Shown: in pieces, positions 6,287-13,939 of the stretch
How positions within the stretch are numbered: the stretch's first letter is position 1
Layout of the letters: the number at the start of each line of letters is the position of its first letter
DNA from: Halobacteriales archaeon QS_9_67_15
Lineage (GTDB): Archaea > Halobacteriota > Halobacteria > Halobacteriales > Haloarculaceae
Reading direction: 5' to 3'
Length of the DNA stretch: 25,405 bases
NCBI GenBank assembly: GCA_003023165.1
Contig: PXSD01000172.1
Coordinates: 1-25,405 of the forward strand
Translations under genes and position numbers: made by a program
The notes under the pieces: model-generated
The model's database searches: none
What the model was told of the DNA's origin: nothing
The model's input: the letters and a program-made list of their open reading frames with translations, nothing else

Positions 6287-7129
6287 ATGTCTATGCCGAT
6301 ACAACGGTCGGCCGAGTACGAGGGCGTCACTCGCCGAACGCTCCTGCAGACCGCTGGAGCGGCGGGTGCGACCGGGATCGCGGCGGCCATCGGCGGCTGT
6401 GTGGGGAGTGTCGGTAGTGCTGCCGGAACGAACGGTGGCCGGGACGGGCCGGTCAGCGTCCTCGCGGCCGGGAGCCTCCAGCTCGCGCTCTCCGAGGGGT
6501 TCCGCGCGTCGGTCGACCGGGAAATCAGGGTCGAGGCGCACGGCTCCGTGACGGCCGCGCGACTCGTCGCCGAGGGCAAGCGCGACCCCGACATTCTCGC
6601 ACTGGCTGACCCGGTGCTGTTCGATAGCGTGCTCGCGACCGACTGGCACGTCGACTTCGCGACCCCGGACCTCGACCCGCTCGGCTACCGAACGCTGTTC
6701 TCGCTCGCGCTCGCGAGCGACCACTACGACCGACCCGGACTCCGCGACGACCTGACCGACCCGCGGCAGGTTTACCCCGAGACGTCGCTGCTCTCGCGGT
6801 TCGAGACCGGCGACCTCGACGCGGCCGTCGTCTACCGGAGCATGGCCGTCGACCGCGGGTACGACTACGTCGACCTCCCGGCGGCCGTCGACCTCGGCGA
6901 CCCGGCCCGTACCGCCGAGTACCGCACTGCGAGCTACGAACTGCCGACCGGCCGGACAGTCCGCGGAGCGCCAGTGACGTACGCCGCGGTCGCCAGATAC
7001 GGCGGCGAGCGCGTCGCGGACGTGTACGAGCGCCTGGTCGCCGGCGAGTACCTCGGCGACCACGGGTTCGCCCGCCCGGACGCGCTCCCCGAGTACAGCG
7101 GTGATGTCCCGCGTGACTACCGCGTGTGA
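6287..7129 (+). CDS. Molybdate/tungstate-type substrate-binding lipoprotein (Tat-exported)
   Basis: The 280-aa protein starts at ATG 6287 (MSMPIQRSAEYEGVTRRTLL). It has a twin-arginine signal (R16-R17 in TRRTLLQ) and a lipobox IGGC with Cys38, so it is exported folded and lipid-anchored outside the membrane. The mature start VSVLAAGSLQLALSEGF matches the ModA/WtpA fold (LxAGSL), followed by DILALADPVLFDSVL and a later DAAVVYRSMAVDRGYDYVDLP region. It binds an oxyanion for uptake by the permease that overlaps its 3' end. The regulator gene is divergent. Molybdate, tungstate or another oxyanion cannot be distinguished by eye. Confidence 0.88.
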   Translation: MSMPIQRSAEYEGVTRRTLLQTAGAAGATGIAAAIGGCVGSVGSAAGTNGGRDGPVSVLAAGSLQLALSEGFRASVDREIRVEAHGSVTAARLVAEGKRDPDILALADPVLFDSVLATDWHVDFATPDLDPLGYRTLFSLALASDHYDRPGLRDDLTDPRQVYPETSLLSRFETGDLDAAVVYRSMAVDRGYDYVDLPAAVDLGDPARTAEYRTASYELPTGRTVRGAPVTYAAVARYGGERVADVYERLVAGEYLGDHGFARPDALPEYSGDVPRDYRV

Positions 7130-7913
7130 GCGGTCGCTGTGGGAGACGGCCGCGCCGGTCGTCGGCGCCGGCTTGCTCGCGCTCTACGCGCTCCCGGTGG
7201 CGTGGCTGCTCGTCTCCCAGTCGCCCGCGTCGGTGTTCGCGTCGCTCCGCGAGCCGTTCGTCGTCGACGCAGCCCGGAACACGCTCCTCTCGGCGACCGC
7301 CAGTACCGCTCTCGCACTCGGCTTCGGCGTTCCGCTGGCCTACTGGCTCGCGCGCACAGACGTTCGCGGCCGGACGCTCGTCACCGCCGTCGTGGCCTTC
7401 CCGCTGGTCCTGCCGCCGGTCGTCAGCGGCATGGTCCTGCTGAGCACTGTCGGGTCGAACGGCCTGGGCGGCCTCGTCGGCGTCCCCATCGACGGCACGC
7501 TCGCGGGCGTCGTCCTCGCGCAGACGTTCGTGGCCTCGCCGTTCGTCGTCCTCTCGGCACGGAGCGCGTTCGGACGCGTCGACCGCCACCTCGAGGAAGT
7601 CGCGTGGACCCAGGGCGTCTCCCGCTGGCGGACGGTCCGCCGCGTGACGCTCCCGCTCGCCCGCCGTGGCATCCTCGCGGGTGCGACACTCGCGTTCGCC
7701 CGCGCCGCCGGCGAGTTCGGTGCGACGCTCATGCTCGCGTACTACCCGCGGACGCTCCCGGTCCAGATCTGGGCGACCTTCCAGGGTCGCGGGCTCGACG
7801 CGGCCGTCCCCGTCGCCGTCGTCCTCCTCGTCGTCGCATCGGGCGCACTGGTCCTGCTGAACCTGCTCGGGGAGTCGTCGTTCGTCGGGGGCGGAGAGTA
7901 TAGTAGAATTTGA
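7104..7913 (+). CDS. ABC transporter permease, molybdate/tungstate type
   Basis: The 269-aa inner-membrane protein starts at ATG 7104 and overlaps the binding-protein gene by 26 nt. Six or so hydrophobic segments are visible, and the EAA loop EEVAWTQGVSRWRTVRRVTLP (about residues 166-186) would dock the ATPase. RAAGEFGATLMLAYYPRTLPVQIW is typical of ModB/WtpB. The last residues (GESSFVGGGEYSRI) look atypical and are encoded by AT-richer DNA, so the original C terminus may have been replaced at the rearrangement that starts here. No ATPase gene follows; a symporter module does. Confidence 0.85.
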   Translation: MSRVTTACERSLWETAAPVVGAGLLALYALPVAWLLVSQSPASVFASLREPFVVDAARNTLLSATASTALALGFGVPLAYWLARTDVRGRTLVTAVVAFPLVLPPVVSGMVLLSTVGSNGLGGLVGVPIDGTLAGVVLAQTFVASPFVVLSARSAFGRVDRHLEEVAWTQGVSRWRTVRRVTLPLARRGILAGATLAFARAAGEFGATLMLAYYPRTLPVQIWATFQGRGLDAAVPVAVVLLVVASGALVLLNLLGESSFVGGGEYSRI

Positions 7914-8057
7914 AACAGCGTGTCATAGAAAGCTCCTCACGAAATTCGTGAATCGGTCAGTACAGCCTGCCCATCTACCAATGTAGCTCTTCCACTTCAG
8001 AAGAAACCCGAATAGAGAAACTGCGCTACCGACTACTGGGCGAGCCTACTCGAACCG

Positions 8058-9542
8058 TTACCACTGTCCGTTAAACAGTGAGCGGTACTCATCGACAATC
8101 TTCTCTGCTGGCGGGTCGGTTACGAGCGTGACGACAGCCATCGCGAGTAACTGCACGACCAGCAGCGGGATGACTGGGAGGAACCCGAAGGCCAGGTCGC
8201 CCGGGATGACGCCGAGCTGGAACCCCCACAGGCCGACGAATCCGAGGATGAGACCGATTCCGGCGGCGTACTTACTGGTCGATACCGAGTAGAAGCCGCT
8301 GACGATGGGGAAGAACATCAGTGCGTAGCCGCTAAACGCAAAGATAGTCGTGTCGATGATGGACTCACGGGTCAGCAGCGCCGCGATGTAGGCGATTGCA
8401 AGGAGGCCGACGACAAACACTCGCGTCGCCACTACCTCTGTCCGCTCGGTAACGTCGAAGAACGGCCGGAGAATGTCCTCGGTGAGCATCGTCGCTAGCG
8501 TCAAGACCTGGCCGTCTAACGTCGACATGATCGCCGCGAGGATACCGGCCAGTGCCAGCCCCACGAGCCATGTCGGGAAGTTCGCGGCAATCAGCGCTGG
8601 GAGGACGAAATCCGGATTTGCAATCTCGGGGAACTGCCCAACACCCCAAAACCCCAGCATGACTGCCGGCCCCCACGTCAGCATGAGCGCGATGGGATAG
8701 GCGACAGCGGTCTGCCGCAGGTTCCCAATCGACCGGCTCGTCATGTACCGAATGAACAGGTGTGGGAGGATGAACGTCTCAATGGAAACCAGCACTGCCA
8801 CTGAGAGGTACTGCTTGAATCCGAGTGGCGGGATGTCCGCGCGGTTCAGGAGCGGCGGTGCTTCGGACAGTGCCGCGCTAGTCGCCGCCTCGAAGCCACC
8901 GATTCCTCGGGAGATGGCGATGGCGAACCCGACCAGCGCTGTCACGAACACTGCGCCCTGGAAGGCGTTCGTCCACCCGGTACCCCGCATCCCACCGGCG
9001 GTAACGTACAACAAGACGACGAGCGTGACAATCAGGCCGCCAGCCCAGTAGGGGACGAACCCTTCGGTGAGTTGCTGGACGGCGATGCCCCCGCCCTGAA
9101 TCCCGACCAGCAGGTACGGGACCGTCCAGAACGTGAACAATGCCATCGTCAGCACGCCGAGGTACGTTGAGTCGAATCGGTGGTTCATCACCTGTCCTGG
9201 CGTGATGTGGTTGAACTTCTTGCCGATGAGCCACACGCGGTGGCCGATGGTCATCATGAACAGCGGGAACGTGAACACGAGCAGGCCAATGAAGTAGCCG
9301 TACGCGTTGGGCCCGATGTTGTACGCCAGCCCCGGCGCTCCGATCATCACGACTGCCGACATGTTCGTCGCGAACAATGCGGCCAGTAGGACGAGTGTCC
9401 CGAAGGACCGACTCGCCATGAGGTACTCCTCGCGGGATTCGCCAGTTCGGCGGGCCGCGTACTGCCCAACCCCGAGCACAACGAATAAATACGCAACCGC
9501 GATGACGACGATGAGCCCGATATCGCTGGTGAATTCAGTCAT
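8058..9542 (-). CDS. Sodium:solute symporter (SSS family)
   Basis: The 494-aa polytopic membrane protein (about 13 transmembrane segments) is of the SSS family, closest by eye to pantothenate/proline-type members. Diagnostic stretches are EYLMASRSFGTLVLLAALFATNMSAVVMIG near the N terminus, TPGQVMNHRF, and ALAGILAAIMSTLDGQVLTLATMLTEDI around residues 330-360. It imports a small organic solute with Na+; the substrate is unknown. The ATG at 9542 overlaps the end of the small partner gene by 8 nt. Codons use A/T at third positions more than neighbouring genes, suggesting transfer. The pair lies inside the inverted-repeat-bounded module. Confidence 0.9.
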   Translation of the reverse strand: MTEFTSDIGLIVVIAVAYLFVVLGVGQYAARRTGESREEYLMASRSFGTLVLLAALFATNMSAVVMIGAPGLAYNIGPNAYGYFIGLLVFTFPLFMMTIGHRVWLIGKKFNHITPGQVMNHRFDSTYLGVLTMALFTFWTVPYLLVGIQGGGIAVQQLTEGFVPYWAGGLIVTLVVLLYVTAGGMRGTGWTNAFQGAVFVTALVGFAIAISRGIGGFEAATSAALSEAPPLLNRADIPPLGFKQYLSVAVLVSIETFILPHLFIRYMTSRSIGNLRQTAVAYPIALMLTWGPAVMLGFWGVGQFPEIANPDFVLPALIAANFPTWLVGLALAGILAAIMSTLDGQVLTLATMLTEDILRPFFDVTERTEVVATRVFVVGLLAIAYIAALLTRESIIDTTIFAFSGYALMFFPIVSGFYSVSTSKYAAGIGLILGFVGLWGFQLGVIPGDLAFGFLPVIPLLVVQLLAMAVVTLVTDPPAEKIVDEYRSLFNGQW

Positions 9543-9834
9543 CGGCTTTCACCTCGGTTCCCTCGTCGCTATCGGTTGAACGTTCGCCGGTAGCGGGCTC
9601 TTGGAATTCCTCAGGGATGTCCGGCGCGACGGTGTACACCCAGTAGAGAATCACGACAGCCACGAGCGTGTACACCAAATCGTAGGCCAGTTGGATTGGA
9701 AGCCAGTTGAACAACAGTCCGGCGTCCATCAGCCCTACGAGTTCGGTGAAGTGCAGGGCTGTCATCCCGAGTAACAGCGCGACGACCGCGGCATCTCTCA
9801 CCGTGTTCGGATACCAAACACTCTCACGATACAT
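9535..9834 (-). CDS. Small two-helix membrane partner of SSS symporter (DUF3311-like)
   Basis: The 99-aa protein starts at ATG 9834 (MYRESVWYPNTVRDAAVV). It has two hydrophobic segments at about 13-33 and 48-70 and an acidic tail (STDSDEGTEVKADD). Genes for such small DUF3311/YhdT-like proteins commonly precede SSS symporters and are thought to be accessory subunits. The FNWLPIQLAYDLVYTLVAVVILYWVY segment fits. The gene overlaps the symporter start by 8 nt. A TATA box lies 23-30 nt upstream. Family assignment is by eye. Confidence 0.75.
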   Translation of the reverse strand: MYRESVWYPNTVRDAAVVALLLGMTALHFTELVGLMDAGLLFNWLPIQLAYDLVYTLVAVVILYWVYTVAPDIPEEFQEPATGERSTDSDEGTEVKADD

Positions 9835-9856
9835 GTGAACAAACCCCTATGCCAAA

Positions 9857-9864
9857 TGTATTAA
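9857..9864 (-). promoter_or_regulatory. TATA box of the symporter operon
   Basis: TTAATACA on the minus strand is 23-30 nt upstream of ATG 9834. No Shine-Dalgarno is visible, so the transcript is probably leaderless. Confidence 0.5.
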
Positions 9865-9975
9865 CTATTGCGCCAACCCCCGGTACGTTAAACCCGCATA
9901 CGCACTGAGCAGCTGTTTCAATCTGGACCTTGGCGAAATCAATTCCCTGTGAATGTTTCTATGACACGCTCATTC

Positions 9976-10245
9976 TCACTGATAATCGACTTCGCCGTCG
10001 CCTTCGCCGATCCACCCGCCGCGGTCGGGCTCGCGCGACTCCAGCGGGTCGATGTCCTTGTACCAGGGAACGTTCTTCAGCTGTTCCTTGTCGAGGACGA
10101 ACTCGTCTTTCGTGTCGGCGGTCCACTCGAAGTTCTGCGTCAGCAGGATCGCGTCGACGGGACAGACCTCCTCGCAGAGTCGGCAGTAGATGCACTGACC
10201 GATGTGGAGGTTGTACTGCTCGCCGTTGCGCTGGTCGGCGGTATC
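9976..10245 (-). pseudogene. nuoI: nuoI fragment: C-terminal part of respiratory complex I iron-sulfur subunit
   Basis: About 88 residues, from RNGEQYNLHIGQ to the natural-looking end GEGDGEVDYQ, match the C-terminal half of haloarchaeal NuoI. The second 4Fe-4S motif CIYCRLCEEVCP is intact. The N-terminal half with the first 4Fe-4S motif, a start codon and a promoter are all missing. Upstream of about 10245 the reading frame becomes the antisense of the DUF5807-like gene. There are no flanking nuo genes. It cannot make a working subunit, so an intact copy should exist elsewhere. The right inverted repeat of the symporter module lies 6 nt beyond its stop. Confidence 0.8.
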
Positions 10246-10249
10246 GGGA

Positions 10250-10600
10250 ATCGACGCGCTCGCCGGCCACGGCGAACGCCTCGACGACGGCGTCGCCCTC
10301 GTCGTCGAGGGCGACAGCGGCCGGAGCGCGTTCGAGCGCGCGACCGACATCGACCCGATGGCCTTCGCGAAGCGGGCGATGGCGAACGACGGGACCGTCG
10401 ACGCCGACGCGACCGGCGGCGTCTGCCCGGACACCGAGGAGAACGATGGGTCGCACGAGACTCGTTTCGTCTTCGCCTTCGCCGAGGAACAGAACGAGGA
10501 GGTCGAGGGCCTCTACAACGAGGGCGACGTGATCCACGCGTACGTCCAGTGTACCTGCGGGACCGCCTACTCAGAGAAGTGGCTCGCCGGCGAGAAGTGA
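10250..10600 (+). pseudogene. DUF5807-like gene, 5'-truncated
   Basis: About 116 residues from IDALAGHGERLDDGVALVVEGD to CTCGTAYSEKWLAGEK resemble the haloarchaeal DUF5807 family (function unknown), including DPMAFAKRAM, GGVCPDTEE, FVFAFAEEQNEEV and a CxCG near the end. The family's roughly 30-residue N terminus is not present. Upstream sequence is nuoI antisense, so any start upstream (for example ATG 10202) would add unrelated residues. The gene is 13 nt ahead of the phosphotransferase and may originally have led that operon. Truncation is inferred from recalled family length. Confidence 0.65.
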
Positions 10601-10613
10601 GTCCGGTCGGCGC

Positions 10614-11705
10614 ATGAACTACCCCGGTTTCGGACCCGACGACCCGCTCTCCCGCGACGAACTCGCCGCGACCGTCTCCGCGGTCCGGCCTGACTGGCGA
10701 CTCGTCGACGCCGACCCGATACCGGAGGGCAGCGACATCGTCTACGCCGTCACCGTCGTGCCTGTCAAGCGAGCGGAGAGCGACCCGACCGCGACCCGCG
10801 AGGCGGTTCTGAAGTGTTTCCGCACGTCCGACGCACTCTCCGTTCGCACCCACCAGCGGTTCCTCGTGGAGGTCGACCTGCTCGAACTCGCGGATCGGGA
10901 GACCGACCTCCCGGTCCCCGCGGTGTTCGGCGTCTGCGAGTCCCACGACCATCTCCCGATGCCGGCGTTCCTGATGGAACGGCGTCCGGGCCAGTCGGTC
11001 TCGACCGTCCCGCTCGACGGCACCGACGGCGTCTTCGACCGACTCGTCCGCGAATCGGGGCGATACCTCGCTCGGGTCCACGACCTGCGCTCGTTCGACG
11101 CCTTCGGCGACCTCGTCACCGCCGAGAACGGTCCGACGGACGCGGCTCGCGGCGATCCGGTCGTCGCAGACGGCCGGTCGGAGTGGGCCGACCGGGTCAG
11201 GGATATCGTCGAAGATTCCCTCGACGAACTCGACGGGACGCGGTTCGGGGACCTCGGATCGGGGCTTCGAGAGTACACCGAGGAGAGACTGACGACGCTC
11301 GACCTCGACGCTGAACCGGTCCTGTTGCACGGCGACTACCGGCCGGGGAACCTGCTCGGGGACCCCGAGACCGGCGAGGTGACGGCGGTCCTCGACTGGG
11401 GCGCGGCCCAAGCGGGCGACGCCCGCTACGAACTCGCGTGGGTCGTCCGCGAGTTCTCGAAGCAGGCACCCCCGGACTCGCCCGTCCGACGACGAGTCCG
11501 GGAGACGCTCTTCGACGCCTACGAGGACGGGCGAGGTGTCGCCTTCGAGCGTGACGGGGCCTTCGAGCGCAGACAGCGGTTCTACCGGTCGGTCACCTGG
11601 ATCTGCGAACTCCAGTGGTTCGACCACTGGTGGGCCGGCGCGGACGAGTCGGTCAGGGAGGCGCGGGCCGAGCAGTTGCGGGAGAACGTGCAAGCGCTGC
11701 TGTAA
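10614..11705 (+). CDS. Aminoglycoside phosphotransferase (APH)-family kinase
   Basis: The 363-aa protein has the APH/choline-kinase fold. The catalytic-loop motif is LLHGDYRPGNLL (residues 237-248, catalytic Asp241) and the Mg-binding motif is AVLDWGAA (258-265, Asp261). AYEDGRG and WICELQWFDHWWAG lie near the C terminus. Haloarchaeal members are not known to confer resistance; they probably phosphorylate a small hydroxylated metabolite, and the substrate is unknown. The ATG at 10614 is 13 nt after the DUF5807-like stop. The nucleotide-binding N lobe appears complete (VLKCFR, Lys67). It converges with the DHH gene, 4 nt apart. Confidence 0.85.
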   Translation: MNYPGFGPDDPLSRDELAATVSAVRPDWRLVDADPIPEGSDIVYAVTVVPVKRAESDPTATREAVLKCFRTSDALSVRTHQRFLVEVDLLELADRETDLPVPAVFGVCESHDHLPMPAFLMERRPGQSVSTVPLDGTDGVFDRLVRESGRYLARVHDLRSFDAFGDLVTAENGPTDAARGDPVVADGRSEWADRVRDIVEDSLDELDGTRFGDLGSGLREYTEERLTTLDLDAEPVLLHGDYRPGNLLGDPETGEVTAVLDWGAAQAGDARYELAWVVREFSKQAPPDSPVRRRVRETLFDAYEDGRGVAFERDGAFERRQRFYRSVTWICELQWFDHWWAGADESVREARAEQLRENVQALL

Positions 11706-11709
11706 GCGG

Positions 11710-12804
11710 CTATCGGTCGGTCTCGACGCCTCCCTCGGGCTCCTCCTCGGGGAGGGCCCGGAAGCCGTCGAGGATAGCCTGTTTCGCGACGGCGCCGCGG
11801 GTCGTCCAGTGGTGGGCGTAGTCGAGCATGTCGTCGTAGATGTGCGGTTTACAGCCCGCGGCGCGCGGGTGGCCGCCGCCGCTGACCTGCTGGGCGACCT
11901 CGTGAGCGCGCTCGAAGGTCTCGGAGCCGCGGATCGACGCGCTCCCGACGGGCTTGACGACGACCGAGGCGTCCGCGCCCTGCTGGCGGAGCGCTTCGGC
12001 GACCTCGTTCTGTGAACAGCGGCCGTAGGTCACGCCGACCGTCCACTCGCCGATCTCGCGCAGTTCCGCTCGCTCGACCGCCTTCTCGACGAGCGCCTCC
12101 TTCTCCACGCGTTCCTCTTCGAGGAACTTCTCGACCGCGGGCGGGAAGTCCACGCCGTAGCGGCGGATCACACGGACGTACTCCTCGGGTTCGGCCCACA
12201 CGGCGTAGTCCGCGAGGTCGTCGCTGCGCTCGTCCTCCTTGATCCAGAGGTCGTGGTCGCGAGTGACCCGCGCGAGGTCCGTGAATTTCTCCGCGAAGTC
12301 GCGGTCGAGTTCCGACAGCGCCACGTCGGTCGTGCAGACCTCGTCGGAGTCGCCGACGGTGAGGTCGACGCCCGCCGCCTCGACGGCCGCCGCCACGCCG
12401 TCGTCCCACTGGTGGTGGTCGAACCAGCGGACGGTCGTCCGCTCGGCCAGCGCGTCGAGGCCCTCGACGTCGTCCGGACTGTCCGGACAGAGGTCACAGA
12501 CGAAGACCGTCGCCTCGTCCGGTGCGTACTCGACCGCCCACTCGATGCTCTGGCGGAGTTCGTGCGGGCCGGAGGGGACCAGTGCCGTCTCGTCGCCGTA
12601 GACCTCCCGGATCAGCGCGACGCAGCCGAGGCCGTCGGCGTCCGTGTCCGCGATGACCACCGTCCGGGCGTCCGAGAGCGCCTCGACCGCCTCGCTCTCC
12701 TTTTTCGTCTCCTGCAGCGAGTCCGGATAGAAGAACCCCTCGCCCGGAAGCAGCGATTTCCGTTCGAGCGCGAGCCGCTCGTCGTCGATGACGTAGTCGT
12801 CCAT
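11710..12804 (-). CDS. DHH/DHHA1-family phosphoesterase
   Basis: The 364-aa protein has DHH motif I DTDADG (53-58), the core FDHH (128-131) and the DHHA1-type GGGHPRAAG (309-317), all in the spacing expected of RecJ-like or nanoRNase-type phosphoesterases that cleave phosphodiesters with Mn2+. CDLCPDSPDD (about 103-112) supplies another metal ligand. The metal-binding residues look intact, unlike the damaged TrkA-N/DHH gene at 21386. The exact substrate (oligonucleotide, cyclic dinucleotide or DNA) cannot be assigned. ATG 12804 is the natural start (MDDYVIDDERLALERK). It is monocistronic and convergent with the phosphotransferase. Confidence 0.9.
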   Translation of the reverse strand: MDDYVIDDERLALERKSLLPGEGFFYPDSLQETKKESEAVEALSDARTVVIADTDADGLGCVALIREVYGDETALVPSGPHELRQSIEWAVEYAPDEATVFVCDLCPDSPDDVEGLDALAERTTVRWFDHHQWDDGVAAAVEAAGVDLTVGDSDEVCTTDVALSELDRDFAEKFTDLARVTRDHDLWIKEDERSDDLADYAVWAEPEEYVRVIRRYGVDFPPAVEKFLEEERVEKEALVEKAVERAELREIGEWTVGVTYGRCSQNEVAEALRQQGADASVVVKPVGSASIRGSETFERAHEVAQQVSGGGHPRAAGCKPHIYDDMLDYAHHWTTRGAVAKQAILDGFRALPEEEPEGGVETDR

Positions 12805-12898
12805 ACCGGTCCGAGCGGTCGGGAGGCAATGAAGGCCCCGATTGTGGGAGTCGCAGGTATCGAGTCGCGAGTGCCGAGTGGTATCGGTGTCGCCGCGT

Positions 12899-13351
12899 TC
12901 AGGCGACGGACCGCTCGTCCACCTCGGTGGCGTCCAGTTGACGGACGGTCAGTACTGGGCGGTCACTCCGGCGGACGACGGCGTCGGCGACGCTCCCGAG
13001 GACGAACCCGTGGTCGCCGTGCCGGCCGCGCGTCCCGAGCGCGACGACGTCCGCGTCGACTTCCTCGGCGTAGTGCGGGATCTCCGCCCCGGGACGGCCG
13101 TCTCGGACCGCCGTCGTGACTGACCGGTCGGAGCGGTCGCGGACGTTGTCGAGCGCGTCCCGTGCCGCGGCTTCGAGCGCGTCGACGAGTTCCTTCCGCA
13201 GTTCGTCGGGCGAGGCGGCCACGTCCCCCTGGTCGACCACGTAGAGCGCGTGGACGGCGGCGTCGAACCTGGCGGCGAAATCGAGCGCGACGTCGACGGC
13301 CCTGGCGGCGCTCTCGGACCCGTCCGTCGCGATGACCACCGTATCGAACAT
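12899..13351 (-). CDS. Universal stress protein (UspA family)
   Basis: The 150-aa cytosolic protein starts at ATG 13351 (MFDTVVIATDGSESAARAVD). The ATP-binding signature GTRGRHGDHGFVLGS (106-120, G-x2-G-x9-GS) and the C-terminal DRPVLTVR are typical of nucleotide-binding Usp proteins, and Asp10 of ATDGS fits the binding loop. In-frame sequence upstream is antisense of the divergent Usp gene and was excluded. It is the first of three Usp-type genes within 2 kb. The role is stress adaptation in general terms, with no specific signal visible. Confidence 0.88.
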   Translation of the reverse strand: MFDTVVIATDGSESAARAVDVALDFAARFDAAVHALYVVDQGDVAASPDELRKELVDALEAAARDALDNVRDRSDRSVTTAVRDGRPGAEIPHYAEEVDADVVALGTRGRHGDHGFVLGSVADAVVRRSDRPVLTVRQLDATEVDERSVA

Positions 13352-13450
13352 GGTCGAGTCGTGCCCGTCCAGACGTATAAACTGTTGTGAGACGTGGCTG
13401 CCTGTAGGGCGGGCGCTCGACGCCGGGCGCGCGCGACGGAACCTCGGTGA

Positions 13451-13458
13451 CTTTTTGC
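13451..13458 (+). promoter_or_regulatory. TATA-like box of second Usp gene
   Basis: CTTTTTGC is 24-31 nt upstream of ATG 13482, with no Shine-Dalgarno. Confidence 0.45.
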
Positions 13459-13481
13459 CCCCGCCGAGCAACGTCCTGCCA

Positions 13482-13919
13482 ATGAGCCTCGACATCGAAC
13501 AGGTCCTCGTTCCGGTCGACGCCACCGAGCAGGCGGAGACGGCGGTCCGATACGGGCTCGGAGTCGCGGAGCGATACGACGCCGCGGTCCACGTCTTGCA
13601 CGTGGTCGACGAGCCCGTCAAGCGCGGCGTCGAAGCCGGCGACATCGACGCCGAGGCCGTCGCCGACGAGCAGATGTTGCTCGTCGACGGCGCGAACGAC
13701 ATCGCGGGCGACGTGTCGGTCTCGCACTCCACCGTCGTCGGGTTCTCCCGGTCCCGCCTCCAGCAACACCCCGGGAGCGCGATCCTCGACGTCGCCGAGG
13801 ACCTCCCGGCCGATTTCATCGTCGTCCCGCGTTCACGCGGGACCGGACCGGACGAGGCACTGGGCAAGTCTGCACAGTACGTCGTCGAGTACGCCAGTCA
13901 ACCGGTTCTCTCGGTCTGA
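13482..13919 (+). CDS. Universal stress protein-like protein
   Basis: The 145-aa protein starts at ATG 13482 (MSLDIEQVLVPVDATEQAET). It has the Usp alpha/beta fold with a conserved N-terminal VLVPVD. The phosphate-binding signature is degenerate (PRSRGTGPDEALGKSAQYV instead of G-x2-G-x9-GS), so ATP binding is less certain than for its divergent neighbour. It ends SQPVLSV. The intergenic region with the neighbouring Usp gene is 130 bp and holds promoters for both. It converges with the GNAT/Usp operon at 13940-14829. Confidence 0.82.
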   Translation: MSLDIEQVLVPVDATEQAETAVRYGLGVAERYDAAVHVLHVVDEPVKRGVEAGDIDAEAVADEQMLLVDGANDIAGDVSVSHSTVVGFSRSRLQQHPGSAILDVAEDLPADFIVVPRSRGTGPDEALGKSAQYVVEYASQPVLSV

Positions 13920-13939
13920 CCGGCGAACCCCGCCAGCGG

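Larger units (their letters stand above)
7918..9969. mobile_element. Symporter module bracketed by 14-bp inverted repeats
   Basis: GCGTGTCATAGAAA (7918-7931) is exactly complementary to TTTCTATGACACGC (9956-9969). Inward, both ends continue with loosely similar sequence (a TCAC then AATT pattern), as terminal inverted repeats of an insertion sequence would. The left end also has a CACGAA/TTCGTG palindrome (7939-7951). A 10-mer TTGAAACAGC occurs at 7910-7919 and inverted at 9912-9921. No transposase and no convincing target duplication are visible. The interior has visibly lower GC than its neighbours and carries the two symporter genes. The left repeat begins 4 nt after the permease stop. The right repeat ends 6 nt before the nuoI-fragment stop. 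Confidence 0.4.

Noticed and set aside
7918..9969. Complete insertion sequence
   Set aside because: There is no transposase and no clear target-site duplication. It is reported only as a possible passenger module.
10140..11693. 517-codon minus-strand frame opposite the phosphotransferase
   Set aside because: It is antisense shadow. The plus-strand gene has complete APH motifs.
10614..11705. Aminoglycoside-resistance gene
   Set aside because: The APH fold alone does not imply resistance. Haloarchaeal members most likely act on metabolites.
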